DNA of 49,949 nucleotides from an uncultured Lachnospiraceae bacterium (GTDB lineage Bacteria; Bacillota; Clostridia; Lachnospirales; Lachnospiraceae): contig CAQGLR010000025.1 of assembly GCA_948794795.1 (NCBI GenBank), forward strand, positions 1 to 49,949, given 5' to 3'. The position numbers and the translations under genes are program-made. Below, piece by piece: positions 17,172 to 26,915 of the stretch. The notes beneath the pieces were generated by a model. The model was not told the DNA's origin and ran no database searches. It saw nothing but the letters and a program-made list of their open reading frames with translations. Within the stretch, counting starts at the first letter, position 1; the number at the start of each line of letters is the position of its first letter.

Positions 17172-20100
17172 ATGGCTAATGTAAATGAATATGATAAAAT
17201 AAAATTTAGATATAAAATTAATTATGATGGTACCATTTCTGAACCTAATATATATTTATGTAACAGGCAGCTTGAGAAAACCGGCCAGCTTGTATATGAA
17301 AACCTGTCTGTAATCACAAATTTTGCTTCTGCCAATGAATGTTCCTTTAAATTTTTTAAATACTATGACTGGGGTACTAATCCATACTGGAATAAGTTAA
17401 AAGATACTTCTGTTATACTTATTGAAGGTTTTGGATATTTTGAAGTATCTGTACCAGAAAGTGAAACAGATACTATTGTAAAAAATGTTGAAGGAAAATC
17501 TTTGCAGGAAACTGAACTTGGACAATGTTATTGTACATTACAGATTAATACAGAAGATGATATTGCAAGGCCAGATTATAACGAAAATTATCCTACATTA
17601 TTCTTCCGTACAGACGGGCATACAGAAGCATCATTATTGCACAGAATCCTTACTTATGCCCCACACTATTCCATTGGACATGTTGACAGCAGTTTAAAAA
17701 ATATTAACCAGGAATTCAGCTGTACAAACACATCTGTATGGGATTTCTTTAATAGCATATCAGAAGAAACAGGATGTGTTTTTATATGTGACCCCTATTC
17801 AAGGACAATTAATGCTTTTGACCTGTCAGACTATTGTAATAACTGCAATGGAAGACATATTTTTGCTGGAAAATGCCATGATTGTAACAGTACAGATATA
17901 GGACATGGCTATGGCAAAGATGTTACATTATATATTGATACCAGAAACCTGGCAGAAGAAATAACTTTAACATGTGATAAAGACAGCCTGAAAAACTGCT
18001 TTAAACTTGAGGGCGGTGATGATGTAATTACAAACCGCATTGGTGAAAGGGTAATCGGAAATACAAATTATATATGGGCATTTTCAGATGAAACATATAA
18101 AGAAATGTCAGATAGTCTTCGTTCAAGGTATAAATCATATATTGCACATGTAGAAAATTACCAGAATGAATTTAATTCTTTATGGGAAGAAAGGGACCGG
18201 CTTCTTGATAATGTACTTATGTGGGAACATAACAGGTTTCCAGAAACAGAAAATAAAAATTATACACCATCAGAAGCCTGGAATATAGTTACAAAAAGAA
18301 TTACTTATACCAGCACCAGCAGCAAATATACCACATTAGACAGGCTTTCCAAAAATATTTTAAATTATATACAGTTAATACTGCCAACAGGTTACGGATG
18401 TAAATTCCAATTAAAAAGTGATGGCACATGTAATTATGGATGCAGTTATATAAATGATGGTGGCACTGATGTAATAAATACATGGTGGGGCTATCTTTAT
18501 ATTTATATAAAAAACTGTACTGATAAAAATGGAAATGACATTTATTATTATAACAGTGGTAAATGGCAGCTGGATGTTAAAAAGGGATATAACTCTGTTC
18601 CTTCTGGTGATACTTATAATAATGATTATTTTCTCTATTTAAAGCAACAGCTTGATACTGCACTTGCCAAATCTGGAATACCAGATACTCCAAAGTACGA
18701 TACTGATTATACTGATAATATTTCCAGCCATTTAAATGACAAAGATTATTATAAAAATTATTTCAGGCAATATTCCATTGCACAACTTTCATCATGGGCT
18801 GATGCCTATGAAAAATGTACTGTTGTTATTTATAACCTGGAAAGTGATATTGTAAATAATAACAATAAAAATTTTTATTATGCTGTTAATACAAGCGGCA
18901 CTAAATCTTCTGAAACAATTTATAATGCATTATTAAAAAAATATATTGGTTTCAAAAATTATATAGAAACAATTATTAATGAATACCAAGGCCATGTTGA
19001 TACTGGCAATGCAAGGATAAATGCCATTGATAAAAGGCTTGGGGAAATAAATGCATCATGCTGCCTTGAAAATTATCTCGGCAGCCAGTTATACAATGAA
19101 CTTCTCTCATTTAAACGTGAAGAAGTTTATAGTAATTCTAACTTTATATCAGATGGTCTTGATGATTCCCAGTTAATGAAACGCATTGAAGAATTTATCT
19201 TAAATGCCAAAGAAGAACTTGCCAAAGCATGCCAGTTACAATACACTGTTACAACAAAAATTGGCAATCTTTTATCAATAACAGATTATAAAGACTGTCA
19301 TAATTATTTTGTACTTGGCAATTATATCAGGGCAAAAACAGATAATAAACTTGTCAAAATGCGTCTGGTAAGTGTAAACTTTGACTTTAATTCTGTTGAA
19401 AGCATTAATGTAACCTTTTCTGATGCTATAAATGGTACATCTTTAAGCAAATCAATAGAAGAAACCCTTGCCAGTGCAAAATCTATGGCAACAAGTTTTA
19501 ACTATATACAGCACCAGTCTGCATCAAACAACAAAAAAATGGATATTTTCAGCACAATGTTTGAAAATGGGCTTGATGCAACCAAAACACTGGTAATGAA
19601 TTCAGATAGTCTTTCTACCATAATAGATACACATGGAATACTGACAAGACAATATAATTATGATACTGGAAGTTATGACCCTTGCCAGTTAAGAATTACA
19701 AATGGCACAATAGCCATTACAGATGATGGCTGGAAAACAATAAGTGCTGCATTTGGCAAGATTGTCTGGAAGAACCAGGAATGTTATGGCATTATTGCTG
19801 AAAAGCTTATAGGACAGGCACTTATAGGAAATACATTTGAAATTAATAATGTTTCAGGCACTTATACAATTAATGATGATGGTTTCAGAATTTCTAATAA
19901 TGGCAATTCTATTTCATTAAATGCAGATGACTGCTCTTTTAATATTGAATACCAAGGAAAAAAAGCACTATATTTCACACCACAGGATGGTCTGTATATC
20001 TCTGGTAAAATCAGGGGCGGAAGCATAAATATCAATGATAAATTTATTGTAGATGAAAACGGGGATGTTACTGCCGTAAATGGTAAATTCAGCGGAACGG

Positions 20101-20549
20101 TTACAGATAGTACATTTAATATTAATGGTAAATCTATTATAGATACTGACGGAAATATTGAAACAAATTCCGTTGAAAGTGAATACGCTGTCCTAGGTAA
20201 GTGGGGATTTTACGGGGATATAATTAAAGGAATAGCCAGCGACAATATTATGCACATAATAAGAGCAGCAAACAAACTTTGGATAGATTCATCTGATACT
20301 ACTACGATAGCAACAAGCAGTAAAGTTGAAATACCTAATTGCCCACTATATGTAAGAGCAATACACAATACTGATATTATTTTTGACCTTAACCTTAGTT
20401 CAGACCAGAATATTATTCTTACACCTGGAAGAGGCATTATTATATTAAATGGACATACGGAAGCTAATGATATACAAATTAATGGAAATTTATATTTTAA
20501 GGAAAAAGATGGAACTATAAAGACCTTAAAACCTGAATGTTTTATTTAA
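17172..20549 (+). CDS. Tail-associated baseplate hub protein (Tal-like)
   Basis: The 1125-residue protein follows Dit. Its first ~400 residues have the hub domains of siphovirus tail-associated proteins, including a zinc-ribbon-like insertion CNNCNGRHIFAGKCHDC at about residues 237-253. The middle part is rich in aromatic residues and coiled segments; the last ~300 residues are repetitive beta strands (FSGTVTDSTFNINGKS, GNIETNSVESEYAVLG) like a tail spike or fibre adaptor. It probably caps the tail and opens for DNA passage. No lysozyme or peptidase motif is obvious. Confidence 0.8.
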   Translation: MANVNEYDKIKFRYKINYDGTISEPNIYLCNRQLEKTGQLVYENLSVITNFASANECSFKFFKYYDWGTNPYWNKLKDTSVILIEGFGYFEVSVPESETDTIVKNVEGKSLQETELGQCYCTLQINTEDDIARPDYNENYPTLFFRTDGHTEASLLHRILTYAPHYSIGHVDSSLKNINQEFSCTNTSVWDFFNSISEETGCVFICDPYSRTINAFDLSDYCNNCNGRHIFAGKCHDCNSTDIGHGYGKDVTLYIDTRNLAEEITLTCDKDSLKNCFKLEGGDDVITNRIGERVIGNTNYIWAFSDETYKEMSDSLRSRYKSYIAHVENYQNEFNSLWEERDRLLDNVLMWEHNRFPETENKNYTPSEAWNIVTKRITYTSTSSKYTTLDRLSKNILNYIQLILPTGYGCKFQLKSDGTCNYGCSYINDGGTDVINTWWGYLYIYIKNCTDKNGNDIYYYNSGKWQLDVKKGYNSVPSGDTYNNDYFLYLKQQLDTALAKSGIPDTPKYDTDYTDNISSHLNDKDYYKNYFRQYSIAQLSSWADAYEKCTVVIYNLESDIVNNNNKNFYYAVNTSGTKSSETIYNALLKKYIGFKNYIETIINEYQGHVDTGNARINAIDKRLGEINASCCLENYLGSQLYNELLSFKREEVYSNSNFISDGLDDSQLMKRIEEFILNAKEELAKACQLQYTVTTKIGNLLSITDYKDCHNYFVLGNYIRAKTDNKLVKMRLVSVNFDFNSVESINVTFSDAINGTSLSKSIEETLASAKSMATSFNYIQHQSASNNKKMDIFSTMFENGLDATKTLVMNSDSLSTIIDTHGILTRQYNYDTGSYDPCQLRITNGTIAITDDGWKTISAAFGKIVWKNQECYGIIAEKLIGQALIGNTFEINNVSGTYTINDDGFRISNNGNSISLNADDCSFNIEYQGKKALYFTPQDGLYISGKIRGGSININDKFIVDENGDVTAVNGKFSGTVTDSTFNINGKSIIDTDGNIETNSVESEYAVLGKWGFYGDIIKGIASDNIMHIIRAANKLWIDSSDTTTIATSSKVEIPNCPLYVRAIHNTDIIFDLNLSSDQNIILTPGRGIIILNGHTEANDIQINGNLYFKEKDGTIKTLKPECFI

Positions 20550-20606
20550 AAGCCAGATATCCTTAATACAAATTTATATAATAAACAATTTTATTTGGAG
20601 GGAAAA

Positions 20607-20834
20607 ATGAATAAACCAATACAATTAATTATTGCTGATTTTAGAAAAGAATTAAGTAATGCTATAAACAACACACATCTTCCAATGGTCTGTATTACCC
20701 CCGTTGTTAAAGACTTATATGAACAGTGTGTATTAATTGAAAAAGAACAATTCAGACAAGCAGAAGAAGAATATACCCAAAATATTGCAGAAGAAAATAA
20801 TATTAATAGTAACCAGGAAGAACTGGAGAATTAA
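20607..20834 (+). CDS. Small conserved phage protein between hub and fibre genes
   Basis: I start at ATG 20607, 4 bases after GGAGGG (20597-20602). The 75-residue acidic helical protein begins MNKPIQLIIADFRKELSNAI. Short proteins of this kind, ending in a Q/E-rich helix, are common between tail-associated and fibre genes in Firmicutes phages; their role is unknown. Confidence 0.65.
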   Translation: MNKPIQLIIADFRKELSNAINNTHLPMVCITPVVKDLYEQCVLIEKEQFRQAEEEYTQNIAEENNINSNQEELEN

Positions 20835-20843
20835 TAAACCATT

Positions 20844-20887
20844 ACAATATATAACAATTATTAATTTTATTATTTGTTATATATTGT
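20844..20887. terminator. Perfect 14-bp inverted repeat
   Basis: ACAATATATAACAA (20844-20857) and TTGTTATATATTGT (20874-20887) are exact inverted repeats around a 16-base AT-rich loop. It could be a weak terminator or a regulator site before the fibre gene. Confidence 0.5.
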
Positions 20888-20935
20888 ATATTTAATCCGC
20901 CAGTTTTTTTAATTAAATTTAAGGAGGGTTTATAA

Positions 20936-22747
20936 ATGTTAAATACAATAACCCATGAAATAGACTTAAACATGTCACAGCCTTGTAATTTCCAGTATAT
21001 ACATATTATGCAGTATGATTATGACGCTGAATATATAAAATGTAATTTATATGATGGTAACAAACCATATATAATTTCCTGTACAAAAGACAGTATAATT
21101 GTAAAATGTGAACTGCCTGATGGTAAAGAAATTGAAAGTAAAGTTGAAAGCATAGATAACAACAGTATTACTTTCAAAATCACTGATAAAATGACACAAG
21201 TAAAAGGTGATGTATTTACTTCATTAAGCATGGTTGATACTAATGGTAAAAAATCTCCATTTCCTTTTATAATAAAAGTAATTAAAGCTCCAGAAGGAAT
21301 CTCAGATGATGATATATATTATGGAAAACAGGGAGAATATTATGCAAATTTATCTAAATCATACGCTATAGGCACAGGCAATGAAATGCGTGAAAATGAT
21401 GATACAGACAACAGTAAATATTATTATGAACAAGTCAAAAATCTAATCAATAGTAATAGTTTTAAGAATGCTAATATATTATATTATGAAACTTATACAG
21501 AATTTAAAAAGGATTTAGACGCAGGCAATATTGATAATGAAACTTTAATTGGCATAAAAGAAAACTCTGTTAATAATTCTACAATAAATAATGAGTTTAA
21601 AGATAAAAAATTAGTTTTATTTCTGTCAAGGGGAAGGATATTATATAGTGATGATTTAAAAAACTGGACTTTTGCCGGAATTAATGAAGATAGTGCTCTT
21701 ATACCAAGATGGATTTATGACCGTGCTGTATCTTATTGTCTAGCATATGGCAACAACAGGTTATTTTGTGCAGATATGGATAGTGCTAATAGTGATTTCA
21801 ATATTTACTATACAATATATGACTTTAAAGAAGGGAAAAACAATATTTGGAGTCCACCTGTTTACCAAGGTTCTCTTGGAGAAAATGATAAAGTATTCCG
21901 TCCTGTAATTGCATATGGTAATAACCATATTATAGCAGCTAAACGTACAGGTTGTTATATAACAGATGATAACGCTATTGACCAGGCAAGTCCATATTCT
22001 AGTTTTACAGGATTTCAAAAAATGAATGGTATAGACAAAATTACACGTTGCAGAATTGCATATGGTAATGATATTTTTGTATTAACTAATGGAGATGGTA
22101 ATTCTTACTATACATCAGATTATAAAAACTGGATAAAATTACATGGCAAAGTTTCAAGTAATGATGGAAACTTATTCTTTGAAGATTACTTATTATATGG
22201 CAATGGAATTTTTATACACTTTGACCGTAACAGGGCTATGAGTAGTGGTTATGATTATGATACCTCAATATTAAAAACTGATAATATTTCTAATGGATGG
22301 GAAAATATAAGACTTCATAATATAGTGCTTAATGATTTAAATATTCCAAGTAAATATAATGCCAAATACCTTAATATGTGCAGTATGGCTTTTGACAATA
22401 TTTCCAATAAATTTATATTTTCAGTTTGCTTTACTAATGAAAATAAAGTAACATGTTCCGGATTTTTAACATATGATGGAACAGATTTTCAAATTTATCT
22501 ATATAACCGGGATATTTACTTCCATGATATGTGTATGTTTTACAATGGCATATTTTACGGATTTGACAATAATAGTCATTGGATTGCCGTTGAAGATATT
22601 ACAACAGAAAAATATATTGATTATGGCGAGGTAAGTGAATTTAAAAATTGGTATCCAAGTAATAGCTATCTATATGAAGGCATTCCAATTAATAACTATG
22701 CTATTATTGATGTTCCATTGAAAGATATAGATAATATAACAACTTAA
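20936..22747 (+). CDS. Baseplate upper/tail fibre protein (BppU-like) with beta-propeller-like region
   Basis: The 603-residue protein has an N-terminal BppU-type domain (residues 1-125, from LNTITHEIDLNMS to FPFIIKVIKAP). A linker carries SYAIGTGNEMRENDDTDNSK, a motif shared with the next protein. From ~residue 220 to the end there are repeated blade-like strands (YCLAYGNNRLF, VIAYGNNHIIAA, RIAYGNDIFV, YLLYGNGIFI), suggesting a beta-propeller receptor-binding or carbohydrate-binding part. A strong AAGGAGGG precedes the ATG. It is the likely main host-contact protein. Confidence 0.7.
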   Translation: MLNTITHEIDLNMSQPCNFQYIHIMQYDYDAEYIKCNLYDGNKPYIISCTKDSIIVKCELPDGKEIESKVESIDNNSITFKITDKMTQVKGDVFTSLSMVDTNGKKSPFPFIIKVIKAPEGISDDDIYYGKQGEYYANLSKSYAIGTGNEMRENDDTDNSKYYYEQVKNLINSNSFKNANILYYETYTEFKKDLDAGNIDNETLIGIKENSVNNSTINNEFKDKKLVLFLSRGRILYSDDLKNWTFAGINEDSALIPRWIYDRAVSYCLAYGNNRLFCADMDSANSDFNIYYTIYDFKEGKNNIWSPPVYQGSLGENDKVFRPVIAYGNNHIIAAKRTGCYITDDNAIDQASPYSSFTGFQKMNGIDKITRCRIAYGNDIFVLTNGDGNSYYTSDYKNWIKLHGKVSSNDGNLFFEDYLLYGNGIFIHFDRNRAMSSGYDYDTSILKTDNISNGWENIRLHNIVLNDLNIPSKYNAKYLNMCSMAFDNISNKFIFSVCFTNENKVTCSGFLTYDGTDFQIYLYNRDIYFHDMCMFYNGIFYGFDNNSHWIAVEDITTEKYIDYGEVSEFKNWYPSNSYLYEGIPINNYAIIDVPLKDIDNITT

Positions 22748-22767
22748 TATAAACAGAGGTGGTCAAA

Positions 22768-23463
22768 ATGATTTTGTATAAGACAAAACAGGCAGAAATA
22801 ATACGTCTTGATAATATTTCTTCTAACAATACTGGAAATACAGAGAATACAGAAGGTACAGGAGAAAATATAGAAAGCTCCAAAAAATATGCAGATTTAG
22901 CACAATCCTATGCGGTTGGTACAGGAAATTCTATACGTGAAAATGATATGTCAGACAATAGTAAGTACTACTGGAAACTTGTAAAGGATGCTATTGACAA
23001 TGGACAACTTGCTGAATTTGAATATTTCCAGACTTATGATGAGTTTGAGGAAGCATTAAGAAATAATAATATACGGGATGATATTCTTGTAGTTATTAAA
23101 GACCATGTCTATTCATCTGATGATAATAATGATGTCATAGACAATGCTCTTTCTCTTGAAAGCAGACATGCAGTACAAAATAAAATAGTCACTAAAGCTT
23201 TAAATGACTTAGATGCTAAAATACCACAAGTTGATGCAAGACTTTCTTCTACTTCTGAAAACCCTGTACAAAATAAAGAAATATTTGCAAAACTTACTGA
23301 AATAACAGATTCAATAAGTAATATTGTTTCATCATCTGGTTCTTTCGCAAATGCTACATTCCAGCTTTCCGGCTCTGATTTATATATCACTTTAAATGAA
23401 AATGTTTCAACAAAAGTAAATTTTACACTTGATGGTACAGATTTAAGAATAACAATGGAGTGA
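22768..23463 (+). CDS. Tail fibre protein segment
   Basis: I choose ATG 22768, six bases after GAGGTGG (22755-22761); an in-frame GTG at 22759 lies within the ribosome site. The 231-residue product contains SYAVGTGNSIRENDMSDNSK, very like the motif in the preceding BppU-like protein. It then has an acidic region, two copies of an S-x-x-A/P-VQNK motif (RHAVQNK, NPVQNK) typical of fibre shafts, and a short C-terminal beta tail. It probably forms part of a multi-protein fibre. Confidence 0.6.
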   Translation: MILYKTKQAEIIRLDNISSNNTGNTENTEGTGENIESSKKYADLAQSYAVGTGNSIRENDMSDNSKYYWKLVKDAIDNGQLAEFEYFQTYDEFEEALRNNNIRDDILVVIKDHVYSSDDNNDVIDNALSLESRHAVQNKIVTKALNDLDAKIPQVDARLSSTSENPVQNKEIFAKLTEITDSISNIVSSSGSFANATFQLSGSDLYITLNENVSTKVNFTLDGTDLRITME

Positions 23464-23468
23464 TTTAA

Positions 23469-24059
23469 ATGATAATAAAAGATGGAATTTCAGATATATT
23501 ATCTGTAAAATTTAACTCAAATGATTTACAACATATATATTGTAAAAGTAAAACAAATGACCCTAATATACTCGTTTGGTCTAAAAAAGTAACACCAACT
23601 ATAAGCAGTATTGGTTATATGCCAAAAACAATTTCCCATATTTCAGGTAACAGAGAATGGTTCTTATGGAAACGTGATAATAGTGCATTAAGAGGAATAA
23701 CCGCTGAACATCCTGGCAACACAAATATCTTACAATATCCAATTATTAATGCAAAAGGAAATGCCACGTTTTCTCTTTACATTGGACAAAGTTTATCTAA
23801 AGGCTGTAGAATAATGATTAAAGAACATAATGGGGATGGTTCTTATATACCTGGATATACATTTGATTATTATCCAGAAAATTTAATTAGAACTATGTAT
23901 TTTGATTTATACAATAGTAATACAAATGTATCTTTTGGCCGTTATTTTTCTGATGAAGAACAATATACTGTTACCTGGTCTGAAAATAGTGAAAGTATAA
24001 TCTTCACTATCAATTATGAATGGTGTATGCATGATTTTACAATTTATCCATTTATTTAA
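23469..24059 (+). CDS. Putative fibre-tip protein
   Basis: The 196-residue protein starts 5 bp after the previous stop with GGAGTGA as ribosome site. It is beta-rich with many aromatic residues (WFLWKRDN, TWSEN, YEWCMHDF) and no recognised domain. Its N-terminus (DGISDILSVKFNSNDLQHIY) resembles the short beta adaptors of phage appendage proteins. Function inferred from location. Confidence 0.5.
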   Translation: MIIKDGISDILSVKFNSNDLQHIYCKSKTNDPNILVWSKKVTPTISSIGYMPKTISHISGNREWFLWKRDNSALRGITAEHPGNTNILQYPIINAKGNATFSLYIGQSLSKGCRIMIKEHNGDGSYIPGYTFDYYPENLIRTMYFDLYNSNTNVSFGRYFSDEEQYTVTWSENSESIIFTINYEWCMHDFTIYPFI

Positions 24060-24122
24060 TATATTTTAAAAAATTATTTATATATTCTATAATTGAATAT
24101 TAAAATAGAAATGAGGTTAAAT

Positions 24123-24413
24123 ATGATAATTTATTTAGACAAAAACAAATCCCCCAATATTGTATGCGATGGTGGCAATGGTAAAAGCAGTGATGTACTA
24201 AATGATATTCTTGAAGGTGAAAATATTGCCATTGAACGTGATATGGTTAATAAATGTATAACTATCAGTTCATCTGCCAAAATTGATGTTATAGACAACT
24301 TTGACAGTACAAGCACCACTGCTGCCTTATCAGCTAATAAGGGGAAAGAACTTTATAACTTAATTGGTGATGTATCAGGTATTATTGACCTGGTAAACAG
24401 GGAGGCGGTCTGA
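24123..24413 (+). CDS. Small fibre-shaft protein
   Basis: I start at ATG 24123, after ATGAGG. The 96-residue product ends with a fibre-associated motif STSTTAALSANKGKEL that is common near trimerisation regions of tail fibres. It overlaps nothing and abuts the next gene: its TGA is followed at once by that gene's TTG. Confidence 0.6.
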   Translation: MIIYLDKNKSPNIVCDGGNGKSSDVLNDILEGENIAIERDMVNKCITISSSAKIDVIDNFDSTSTTAALSANKGKELYNLIGDVSGIIDLVNREAV

Positions 24414-24773
24414 TTGGGTACAATTGCAGATAAGGTAAGGTATACATTAAATGCAGTTAATGATATACAAGCAGCAATTGAAGAGAAAAAAATATCCATA
24501 ACAGATGCTACTCCTCTAAAATCTTATGGTGATAAAATCCGTGAAATACGGACTTTAGATTTTAATAAATTCCGTCCCTGGATAATTATAAACAACATAT
24601 ATAACAGTTATACTATTGATAATGTACAATTCTGTAATTTTGAATACGCTGGTAATCTATGTTGGAATTATTATGATATGGGAACAGCCAGGGACAGTTA
24701 CACAAGATTTGATATTAAATTTTGCAATTTTGAAGAAACTACAGTTAATGTGGTTTCAAATACATATAATTAG
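24414..24773 (+). CDS. Tail fibre-associated protein with TTG start
   Basis: The TTG at 24414 follows the preceding TGA directly and has GGGAGGCGG nine bases upstream. The 119-residue product begins with a common phage tail module (MGTIADKVRYTLNAVNDIQ ... DATPLKSYGDKI) of about 45 residues and continues with aromatic beta strands. Translation is probably coupled to the upstream gene. Confidence 0.6.
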   Translation: MGTIADKVRYTLNAVNDIQAAIEEKKISITDATPLKSYGDKIREIRTLDFNKFRPWIIINNIYNSYTIDNVQFCNFEYAGNLCWNYYDMGTARDSYTRFDIKFCNFEETTVNVVSNTYN

Positions 24774-24785
24774 GAGGAATTTTAA

Positions 24786-25565
24786 ATGCCAGTAGTTACA
24801 AATACTTTTTCAGGTGAAGATACCAACTATAACAAATCTGAATATATAGACTTGCCTTTGATGTCTGCTAGCTCTACCCAGCGAATTTCAATTTATTCAA
24901 GCTTGTCTAAAACTTTTGCACATGCAATTTATACTACCTTACTAGATGCAGGCTACAATGCCACTTATAATGAAAATGTATGCAGTATTAATATATGGGG
25001 ATTTGAATTTTATCCAATTATAAACTCATATATTCAAGTTTTTATAAAAGGATTATCCAATTCTACTCCTCTAATATCAAATAATTCTACAACATACAGA
25101 ATTAATGTTAATTCATCCTATTCATTTTCAGTTACAGTACGAGGAAGCTCTGATGCTTTTAATATACTTATAGGTGGCATGGGCTATGAAACCTCAGAAA
25201 ACCCAATATTATTTTTGGCAAAAGCTGTACATATACCAACAAATAAAAATGGGTTCTTTTGTATGTCTGACTTATGTAGCTCATCAAACATTTACTCTCA
25301 TACTTATTTTGAAGACAACTTATATACCATATATAATAAATGTACTAATTATTTAAAATATTTTAGTGTTAACAACCAGACAAACTATCTTGGAACAGGA
25401 AAAGGCTATATATTAGTACCACAACTAACATCTGATAGTGCATGGTATATAAAAGGGTTAGTAGAATCCAATACCGCTTTATTATCTCCTAATAAGTATT
25501 ATAAATTAAATAATGAAATTTATTACTCAAATAATAACAGGCTTTTATATCGCGTAGATATATAA
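24786..25565 (+). CDS. Last prophage fibre gene, unknown tip domain
   Basis: The 259-residue protein starts after TAGGAGGAATTTTAA. It is asparagine-, serine- and tyrosine-rich, beta-like, and has no recognised catalytic motif. It is the last plus-strand gene before a convergent terminator and the minus-strand RiPP operon, so it likely marks the right part of the prophage. Confidence 0.55.
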   Translation: MPVVTNTFSGEDTNYNKSEYIDLPLMSASSTQRISIYSSLSKTFAHAIYTTLLDAGYNATYNENVCSINIWGFEFYPIINSYIQVFIKGLSNSTPLISNNSTTYRINVNSSYSFSVTVRGSSDAFNILIGGMGYETSENPILFLAKAVHIPTNKNGFFCMSDLCSSSNIYSHTYFEDNLYTIYNKCTNYLKYFSVNNQTNYLGTGKGYILVPQLTSDSAWYIKGLVESNTALLSPNKYYKLNNEIYYSNNNRLLYRVDI

Positions 25566-25595
25566 TTTCTAGAAAAAATTTATTACTTTATTAAA

Positions 25596-25622
25596 AACAA
25601 GGCTGGAAACTCCAGCCTTGTT
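25596..25622 (-). terminator. Convergent terminator at prophage/RiPP-operon junction
   Basis: AACAAGGCTGGA (25596-25607) pairs with TCCAGCCTTGTT (25611-25622) around AAC. On the minus strand the stem is followed by TTTTAATAAAG, a better T run than on the plus strand, so it mainly ends the minus-strand operon and may also stop the phage transcript. Confidence 0.75.
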
Positions 25623-25662
25623 ATAATTATAAACGTAACATACACTTTTTATTATATTAAAC

Positions 25663-25791
25663 TTAATTTATGACAGTGTATTTGATTTTGTATCTATAGC
25701 CTTCTATCTCATTTATAAAGCCGATTGTGGATAGAACCTGCAATCCCTTATAAATATTAGAAATTTTGACAATAGCCTTCAATAAAAACAT
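25663..25791 (-). CDS. Possible 42-codon ORF or remnant after the precursor gene
   Basis: An open frame starting at ATG 25791 encodes a basic peptide ending INEIEGYRYKIKYTVIN. The sequence VLSTIGFINEIEGYRYKIKY looks like a winged-helix end. There is no clear ribosome site. It could be a second small operon member or, more likely, a fragment of a lost regulator gene. Confidence 0.25.
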   Translation of the reverse strand: MFLLKAIVKISNIYKGLQVLSTIGFINEIEGYRYKIKYTVIN

Positions 25792-25833
25792 TTGGAAATT
25801 ATCTTTTAAAAGACACAAAACTAATTACACTTT

Positions 25834-25965
25834 CTAATTTGTAATAAATAAAAATGAGTTAGAAAGAATCGCCCATCCAAGGTTCTCTCTTGTTTCTTCT
25901 ACTTCTACCTCTGAATCAAATCCTTTTTCCAATATTTCTTCAACTGTAACTTCTTTATTTTCCAT
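25834..25965 (-). CDS. Candidate epipeptide precursor (YydF-like RiPP)
   Basis: The 43-codon gene starts at ATG 25965, nine bases after a perfect GGAGG (25975-25979 on the plus strand as CCTCC), 41 bp after the M50 protease stop. The product begins with an acidic leader (MENKEVTVEEILEK) and ends ENLGWAILSNSFLFITN, a hydrophobic core. YydF of Bacillus subtilis ends in ENRWILGSGH; the shared EN-x-x-W-x-IL-type end and the neighbouring YydG-, YydH-, YydI- and YydJ-like genes support a common role. By analogy Ile or Val residues of the core would be epimerised to D-forms and the leader removed by the protease. It is last in the operon, while yydF is first. Confidence 0.75.
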   Translation of the reverse strand: MENKEVTVEEILEKGFDSEVEVEETRENLGWAILSNSFLFITN

Positions 25966-26006
25966 ATTTTTTATCCTCCGATTTTTTTAATTATGTATAT
26001 GTGATG

Positions 26007-26915
26007 TTACGTTATAATCCAACTATATATTTTACTAATAATTGTATAACATATTAATAGTATAATTATAAGGCTTATAATATAATAAATTGACAATAAA
26101 ATTTTCTTAAATGTTCTAATTGATGATCTTTTAAGTAAATTAAAAAAACTATTTCTGGCTACTTTGTTTAAATTATTAACTTCTAGTATATCTGATAATA
26201 TATAATATCCATCAAGCTTTATAAAAGGTAATATATTTGATAATACAAAAAAATAAGATATATTTATCAGCCTCAATATAATTATATTTTCAAAAAATAA
26301 ATACCATATAAATAACAACAATCCTATAATGGAATTAAAATAAATCCCACCTAAAGAAGTTAATACCCTTCCCTTTTTTTGTGCCATACAAATATCTGAT
26401 GTGTCTACATAAAACATCGGAACACCATAATTAAATTTAAACCCATATGATTTTACCTCACGTCCAGCATTTAAACAAAATAATATATGACCAAATTCAT
26501 GCATTACTATATTAATAATTAAAAATAAAATATATATTATAAAATTAATACCATTGTAACTACTTGTCGTTGTATCAAATGTCATCAGCACTGTTCCTAA
26601 AACCAACATCAACAAAATTACAAAACAGACAAGACTATAAGTGAACAAAAATGAAGGTAGACAAGCCGCTAGACTATCAAAACTGTGTTTATATGTAATA
26701 TTTAACAAAAATTTATCTTTGTGACTATAAGGATACTTGTTCTGTAAAATTTTTTCTAATTGTCTATCAAAAGTATCTTCATAATAATGTTCACAAAGAT
26801 ATTTGTAAGTCATTCCACTCAAACGAAAATAAACTGACTTATTAATATCCTTTACTATTCCATAATTATTACTAAAATGAATTTCATAATTTCCTATATA
26901 TATATTATCAATCAT
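26007..26915 (-). CDS. M50-family intramembrane metalloprotease (YydH-like)
   Basis: I start at ATG 26915, overlapping the radical SAM stop by 8 bp; a TTG at 26945 is an alternative. The 302-residue protein has about six membrane segments. The zinc-binding HEFGH lies at H139/E140/H143 and the second motif at LPFIKLDGYYIL (D235). Proteins of this type in yyd operons are thought to process the modified peptide at the membrane. It is followed 41 bp later by the precursor gene, which is consistent with that role. The N-terminal ~85 residues are soluble and may bind the substrate. Confidence 0.8.
   Translation of the reverse strand: MIDNIYIGNYEIHFSNNYGIVKDINKSVYFRLSGMTYKYLCEHYYEDTFDRQLEKILQNKYPYSHKDKFLLNITYKHSFDSLAACLPSFLFTYSLVCFVILLMLVLGTVLMTFDTTTSSYNGINFIIYILFLIINIVMHEFGHILFCLNAGREVKSYGFKFNYGVPMFYVDTSDICMAQKKGRVLTSLGGIYFNSIIGLLLFIWYLFFENIIILRLINISYFFVLSNILPFIKLDGYYILSDILEVNNLNKVARNSFFNLLKRSSIRTFKKILLSIYYIISLIIILLICYTIISKIYSWIIT

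Noticed and set aside
25566..25833. Prophage attachment site at the right end
   Set aside because: No direct repeat partner can be checked because the left end of the prophage is outside the window.
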